Positions 7,018-11,008 of a stretch of 11,008 bases of DNA are shown here, piece after piece. Made by a program: the position numbers and the translations under genes. The DNA lies in NCBI GenBank assembly GCA_900550025.1, contig URQP01000088.1:1-11008 (forward strand). Reading direction: 5' to 3'. This DNA comes from an uncultured Porphyromonadaceae bacterium. Its GTDB lineage: Bacteria > Bacteroidota > Bacteroidia > Bacteroidales > Muribaculaceae. Positions within the stretch are counted from its first letter, which is position 1. Each line of letters starts with the position of its first letter. The notes under the pieces were generated by a model that was not told the DNA's origin, did not search any database, and saw only the letters and a program-made list of their open reading frames with translations.

Positions 7018-9882
7018 TTATTTAAAATCAATTAAAAATTCTATCAGCGATACTTTCTCAGGCAATGCCAGTTTTTTCCGCAAGCGGTAGCGTGCGGTTT
7101 CTACTCCTCGCACTGTCAGGTTAGTGAACTTGGCGATGTCTTTTGTCGAAAGGTTCAATCGTAAAAGTCCGCAAAATTTCAGGTCGCTTGGCGTCAGTTG
7201 CGGATAACGCTCGCGCAGGTTGCGGAAAAAGTGTTCGTGTATTAGGTCGAAATTCTTTTGGTACATTTCCCAGAATTCCGTATCCCCCTTTGTCGATTCC
7301 AGTTGCTTTAACAGCAAATCCATATCTTTGGGAGTTATTCCGCCTTGTCTTTTTTTCGAGTAAATGGAGTCTTTCAGGTTTTCTATAGTCTTTTCTTTGG
7401 CCAGTACGTTGAGTGTGAGCGTGGCAAGCTCCTTGCTTTTTGCCGAAAGTTCGGATTCGAGCAATTGTTGTTGCTGGCGCGCTATCAGTTTTTCTTGTTC
7501 GAGCATTTTTATGTCCTGCTCCTTTTTCATCTCTTCATATTCTTTTCTCTTTTTGTTCAGGGCTCTTGAAGTCTGCTCTTTGGAGAAGAAATATATTCCG
7601 GCAATCAGTATAATGACATAGATGATAATTGCCGGCACGGATAAAAGGAAAGGTGTGGGTATCTTGAATTCATAGTCTGTGCTGGCAATTATTTCCCCTT
7701 CGGAGCTGACGGTTTGCGCCGTGACTGTATAATTGCCTTGCCGCAAATCATGGAAAGCGATGTCGGGTGTCTGTTTCTCGACTGTCATATTCTTTTGCCC
7801 GGAGAGTATGAATCTGAAAGAGACAGGCTGGCTGTCGTAGTTCGGGTAGCTGTATTGCAGTGTTATGCTTCCGTTTGCCTTTTGCCTGTTCTTGTTGGTT
7901 ATCGGCATCTGGATGGTCTCTCCGTCGGATGAAGTATATGAGGCGTGTGTCAATGTCAGTGCTTTTGTCTGTTTGCTGTTGTCCCTCAATCTGCTGGTTC
8001 CGTAATCGAGGCTTGCGATTGCATTATTGAGGTTGAAATATGCGACATTGTCGTGTATGTACACGCTGTTGCTGTTTTCGTTATTCTCCAATCCGAAAAA
8101 TTCAGTGGGGATATAATAGATAGTATTGAATTTGTTGTTCTCGAATCTGATGAGGGAATATCCGTATTTTCCTGAGAGCCAATAATTACGGTCGTTTACC
8201 GGAGTGGCGAAATGAATGTCGGCTGTCGAGGTGAGGGCATCGTTTAATTCTTTGTAGGGTATTATTTTCTGATGCATGTCGTCGTATGTGTACAGCCGGC
8301 GGTTGTCGGAAATTACTATTCTTCCGCGTATTTTCATTAAATAGTTGTTGGTGGGCACACTGTCGGATATGCTTTTAAAATATTGTGACGATGCGATTTT
8401 TGTTAAATCGTTGGACAGTTCGATGCGGTATATTCCGCGTGTCATATTCGTTGCCCAGATGGTGCCGCTATGGTCCACTTCTATTTGCCTTATGGGGGCA
8501 ATGAAGCCTTTGACATTGTTTGAAAATTGCCATTCTCCGTTTTTGTGTCGATAGATTCGGAGTGTGGAATAAGACGATTCAAGCAGGATGTCCTGTTCGT
8601 TGATGCGGCATTGTATCATACACGTGCTACTGCTGCTTGGCACATTGGTTATTGCATTGAAATTGTCTAGGTCGCTGCTGCTTAGTGTATAGCGGTTGTT
8701 GCCTGCAAAGAGTTGTTTCCCGAATCGTGAGATATGCCAGTTTTGTCCGTCGCTGCCGTCAATGAAGCCTATTTTGCCGGTCAGCATATTGTATTTATAG
8801 ACTCCTTGGTTGGAAGCAATGAACATGTCGTTGCCTGCAATTTCAAGGTCGTAAATCATTCCGAGTGTCAGCTCTCCTCGTTCAGGTATCATGATGGAGT
8901 AGGGCGAGCCTGTGTGGATGAGTGATATGCCGTTGTCAAGCGCGGCCCAGATATTGCCGTCGCAGTCGCAAAACAGCCGCAGTACGGAATTGTTCTGGAG
9001 CCCTGTCTCTATATTGTAATGCCATTTTGACTCTCCGTTTTTCCCGATTGCGTAAATGCCGTCCAAGATTGTCCCTATCACTATTGTCGAGTCGCCCGCC
9101 CTTATTGCCCGGTTGATTTGTCCTGCTTTGATGTCGCTGTCAATTTCTGTATGCCAAGGCTTTATTGTACTGCCGCTCATAAGAAACAAACCGTTGCTTT
9201 CGCTGCAAAGTATTGTCTTTCCGTTTTTCAGCGGAAGAGCCTCTACTATCTCGTCATTGCCGAAAGCCTTTTTGTCGAATGCTTTCTGGAATTTCCACCC
9301 CCCCCTATTTTTTTCAAGCTTATAATATCCGTCGTTGATGATTTGCGCATATATCTGGCCATTAATGTTATGGTAGTACAGTGGGCGGTGGTCTGTGTCG
9401 TATATTCTGGAAAGCTGCTTGCCGTCCCAGACAAAAGCGGATACGAATGTCTGGAAAAAAATCTTTCCGTCGATTTTAAGGATATTCCATACTTCTTCGT
9501 GCTGGATGTCGACGCCTTTCAGCTTATCGGCAAATGAGTGGTATTTGAAATTTCCGAAATCGTCTTTCTTGAAATAGCCGAATTCTTCATACGAACCGGC
9601 AAATACGGAGTCGCCGTCCGCGAAAACGCTGCGTATCACTATGTTGCCGGGCATTGCTGCCATATCCCAGTTGTATCCGTCGAAAATGAGCATGCCTTTG
9701 TTGTTGGCAAAGTACATTTCCCCGTTTTTCCCTTGCGTGCAGCTCCAATTTTGTATCCCGGCTTCTTTCACTTGCTTGGTGACTATGAAATTTGTCACTA
9801 CCGGCTTGAATTTGGAGGCGAAGGCAACGGTTGTGGCTGTCGTGATGAGCAGTAATATTATCCCTTTGCGTAAATGGAGCAT
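7018..9882 (-). CDS. Membrane-spanning propeller / Y_Y_Y / LuxR-type HTH transcriptional regulator
   Basis: This 954-residue protein links a periplasmic sensor to a cytoplasmic DNA-binding domain. A signal peptide or anchor (1-22) precedes a long beta-propeller region (about 30-640) with repeats of the two-component-regulator propeller type, such as NGEMYFANNKGMLIFDGYNW (53-72), GNIWAALDNGISLI (309-322) and GTIWATNMTRGIYRI (473-487). A Y_Y_Y-like domain follows (about 670-740, YSYPNYDSQPVSFRFILSG). One membrane helix (about 745-766) leads to a coiled coil (about 770-845) and a C-terminal helix-turn-helix (about 896-951, with LSTKDIAKFTNLTVRGVETARYRL spanning turn and recognition helix). There is no histidine kinase or receiver domain, so it is a one-component regulator acting at the inner membrane. 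Ligand and targets are unknown; the co-transcribed hydrolase is a candidate target. A run of eight G at 9298-9305 (residues 193-195) is prone to slippage. Confidence 0.92.
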   Translation of the reverse strand: MLHLRKGIILLLITTATTVAFASKFKPVVTNFIVTKQVKEAGIQNWSCTQGKNGEMYFANNKGMLIFDGYNWDMAAMPGNIVIRSVFADGDSVFAGSYEEFGYFKKDDFGNFKYHSFADKLKGVDIQHEEVWNILKIDGKIFFQTFVSAFVWDGKQLSRIYDTDHRPLYYHNINGQIYAQIINDGYYKLEKNRGGWKFQKAFDKKAFGNDEIVEALPLKNGKTILCSESNGLFLMSGSTIKPWHTEIDSDIKAGQINRAIRAGDSTIVIGTILDGIYAIGKNGESKWHYNIETGLQNNSVLRLFCDCDGNIWAALDNGISLIHTGSPYSIMIPERGELTLGMIYDLEIAGNDMFIASNQGVYKYNMLTGKIGFIDGSDGQNWHISRFGKQLFAGNNRYTLSSSDLDNFNAITNVPSSSSTCMIQCRINEQDILLESSYSTLRIYRHKNGEWQFSNNVKGFIAPIRQIEVDHSGTIWATNMTRGIYRIELSNDLTKIASSQYFKSISDSVPTNNYLMKIRGRIVISDNRRLYTYDDMHQKIIPYKELNDALTSTADIHFATPVNDRNYWLSGKYGYSLIRFENNKFNTIYYIPTEFFGLENNENSNSVYIHDNVAYFNLNNAIASLDYGTSRLRDNSKQTKALTLTHASYTSSDGETIQMPITNKNRQKANGSITLQYSYPNYDSQPVSFRFILSGQKNMTVEKQTPDIAFHDLRQGNYTVTAQTVSSEGEIIASTDYEFKIPTPFLLSVPAIIIYVIILIAGIYFFSKEQTSRALNKKRKEYEEMKKEQDIKMLEQEKLIARQQQQLLESELSAKSKELATLTLNVLAKEKTIENLKDSIYSKKRQGGITPKDMDLLLKQLESTKGDTEFWEMYQKNFDLIHEHFFRNLRERYPQLTPSDLKFCGLLRLNLSTKDIAKFTNLTVRGVETARYRLRKKLALPEKVSLIEFLIDFK
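9298..9305 (-). repeat. Homopolymer of eight G in the regulator coding strand
   Basis: The coding strand reads seven A, then TA, then eight G, then TGG, encoding KNRGGW at residues 191-196. The frame is open as sequenced. Loss of one G would lead to a TAG at 9248-9246; gain of one G to a TGA at 9256-9254. Either change ends the protein near residue 210, inside the propeller. Confidence 0.9.
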
Positions 9883-9989
9883 TATCTGATGGCTTATGGT
9901 TTGTCATACATCATATATGGGGATGTCTCAAAACACTAATATTGAAGAAGCCTCATTGTGTTTCTGTCTTCATTGAGATGCTGTTTCAG
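9883..9989 (-). promoter_or_regulatory. Intergenic region upstream of the regulator operon, promoter not resolved
   Basis: This 107-base gap must hold any promoter of the regulator operon. The nearest thing to a -7 element on the minus strand is TAGTGTTTTG near 9940-9929, which has two bases too many between TA and TTTG. No terminator for the upstream coiled-coil gene is clear. Read-through from that gene therefore remains possible. Confidence 0.3.
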
Positions 9990-10922
9990 CTATTTTGTCT
10001 GTGCAAAAGTGCGGGAGACAAGGCGGTAGTCGTCGACGAATACCTCTACGGTGTAATTGCCTTTGGAAAGAGCAGTATTTACGTTATAGTATATCGACAG
10101 ATGAGTTTCCTGCTGGTCGTATTCGATTGTCTTTTTTGCTGTATATGCCACATTGCCGTTCTCAAAGGCGAATGTCGCTCCGTTTCCCAGCACATTGCCT
10201 TCCGGGCTTACGATGCGTACATAGAAAGTCTTTTCGCCGACAGGAGTGGAGTTGTTTTGTGGTATGGTGAAGCTGACGAGCAATTGCTTTGCTTTCCCGA
10301 TTTTCTTTTCAGTCTTGCCGCGTTTGTTGAGCGGAGTGAAAGACAAGCCTGTAAGGTTCAGCTTTTCGGCCAATTGCATACGCTCGGAAAGCACCTCGTT
10401 CTTTTGTGAATACTCGTTGACAGTGCTCGCAAGCTGCTGGTTACGTTCTTTAATTTCTTTGTTCTCGGCCTTCAGCCCGGCATTTTCTTTTCCGAGCGAG
10501 TCGATTACAGCCACATAATGGCGCATAAGTTTTTTCAAAGTGGAAATCTCGTCTTGAAGTTCCTTTATGCGTTTTCCGCTTGTGATTTTCTGGGTCTTGA
10601 GTTCTACAAGAAGTTTTTCAACCTTGTCTTTTGCTTCCGTATATTTTTCTATCAACGAATCATTTTGCAGGTATTGTGCCTGATTTTCGTATTGTTGGAA
10701 TTCAGTGTTGAGCTGTTCGTATTCGCCGGCAAGCTGGAGCTGTTCGTTGGCAAGTTGCAGCGAGTCGATTTGCGCCTGAAGTCGGTCGGTTTTCGAGTTG
10801 CACGAGCCTAATCCGAGCGCTAACAGTCCTGCAAGAGCTAATATTACGAGTATCCCTCCGATTTTTATGTTGCGGCGGCTTTTTGCAAATTCTTTATTTT
10901 CGTTGGTTTCTGTATTTGTCAT
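9990..10922 (-). CDS. Membrane-anchored or lipoprotein coiled-coil protein of unknown function
   Basis: I do not recognise a named family for this 310-residue protein. It begins with a charged cytoplasmic stretch (1-20, RRNIK at its end) and then a hydrophobic segment (21-40) that ends in LGSC, a fair lipobox with C41 as the possible lipid-modified cysteine. The n-region is longer than in most lipoproteins, so a plain membrane anchor is the alternative. Residues about 43-190 are a strong coiled coil rich in Gln, Glu, Lys and Leu. Residues about 200-310 form a beta-rich domain (KQLLVSFTIPQNNSTPVGEKT, THLSIYYNVNTALSKGNYTVEVFVDDY) with an immunoglobulin-like look. Such a layout suits a structural or scaffold role in the envelope. 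Codon use resembles its neighbours. Whether it is co-transcribed with the regulator 107 bases downstream is unclear. Confidence 0.85.
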   Translation of the reverse strand: MTNTETNENKEFAKSRRNIKIGGILVILALAGLLALGLGSCNSKTDRLQAQIDSLQLANEQLQLAGEYEQLNTEFQQYENQAQYLQNDSLIEKYTEAKDKVEKLLVELKTQKITSGKRIKELQDEISTLKKLMRHYVAVIDSLGKENAGLKAENKEIKERNQQLASTVNEYSQKNEVLSERMQLAEKLNLTGLSFTPLNKRGKTEKKIGKAKQLLVSFTIPQNNSTPVGEKTFYVRIVSPEGNVLGNGATFAFENGNVAYTAKKTIEYDQQETHLSIYYNVNTALSKGNYTVEVFVDDYRLVSRTFAQTK

Positions 10923-10942
10923 AGCTAAATGTATTATTGCGG

Positions 10943-10950
10943 CAAAGATA
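10943..10950 (-). promoter_or_regulatory. Bacteroidota -7 promoter element for the coiled-coil gene
   Basis: TATCTTTG on the minus strand matches TAnnTTTG exactly and is followed by GC, as in many Bacteroides promoters. No clear TTTG is found 19-21 bases upstream. The start site would be near 10936, giving a very short leader before the ATG at 10922. Confidence 0.65.
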
Positions 10951-11008
10951 CGAAAACTCGCCCGATTTCGGATGGATTTAGGAAGAATAATGTAAACTAT
11001 TGGGCTTT

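Noticed and set aside
7018..7360. Response-regulator or histidine-kinase domains in the large regulator
   Set aside because: Between the membrane helix and the HTH there is only a coiled coil and linker; no kinase boxes or receiver aspartate pattern are visible, so it is not a hybrid two-component system.
9980..9990. GCTG-TTT-CAGC hairpin at the end of the coiled-coil gene
   Set aside because: Only four pairs and no T-run on the minus strand, so it is not a convincing terminator.

Overview
The window comes from a member of the Bacteroidota, most likely Bacteroidales. The evidence is the A-rich translation starts without Shine-Dalgarno sites, several promoters of the TTTG / TAnnTTTG type, a biotin-dependent decarboxylase operon of the kind used in succinate-to-propionate fermentation, and a large periplasmic-propeller / Y_Y_Y / HTH regulator. 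Genus cannot be settled from this stretch.

Left part (1-2887, + strand) is the end of a sodium-pumping methylmalonyl-CoA decarboxylase operon: the C-terminus of the carboxyltransferase subunit, an unusual OadG-like subunit that carries a secreted lamin-tail domain, the biotin carrier, and the membrane beta subunit. A strong intrinsic terminator closes it. Next come glnS (glutaminyl-tRNA synthetase), with its own promoter, and a YigZ/IMPACT-family gene, both on the + strand.

From 5445 to the right end everything is on the - strand. An ECF-type sigma factor meets the YigZ gene tail to tail with overlapping stop codons, and it has an excellent Bacteroidota promoter overlapped by a perfect palindrome. 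Further right is a tight two-gene operon: a 954-aa membrane-spanning one-component regulator, then, 6 bases later, a secreted DUF4886 (SGNH-hydrolase-like) protein, ended by a terminator hairpin. The last gene encodes a membrane-anchored or lipoprotein coiled-coil protein of unknown function, with a clear TAnnTTTG promoter element near the window end.

The left half is metabolic and translational housekeeping. The right half is regulatory and envelope-related. The most interesting points are a run of eight G in the regulator gene, at which either a gain or a loss of one base would truncate the protein in the periplasm; the regulator-hydrolase pairing; the lamin-tail/OadG fusion; and the palindrome on the sigma-factor promoter. 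No tRNA, rRNA, CRISPR array or intact mobile element was seen.
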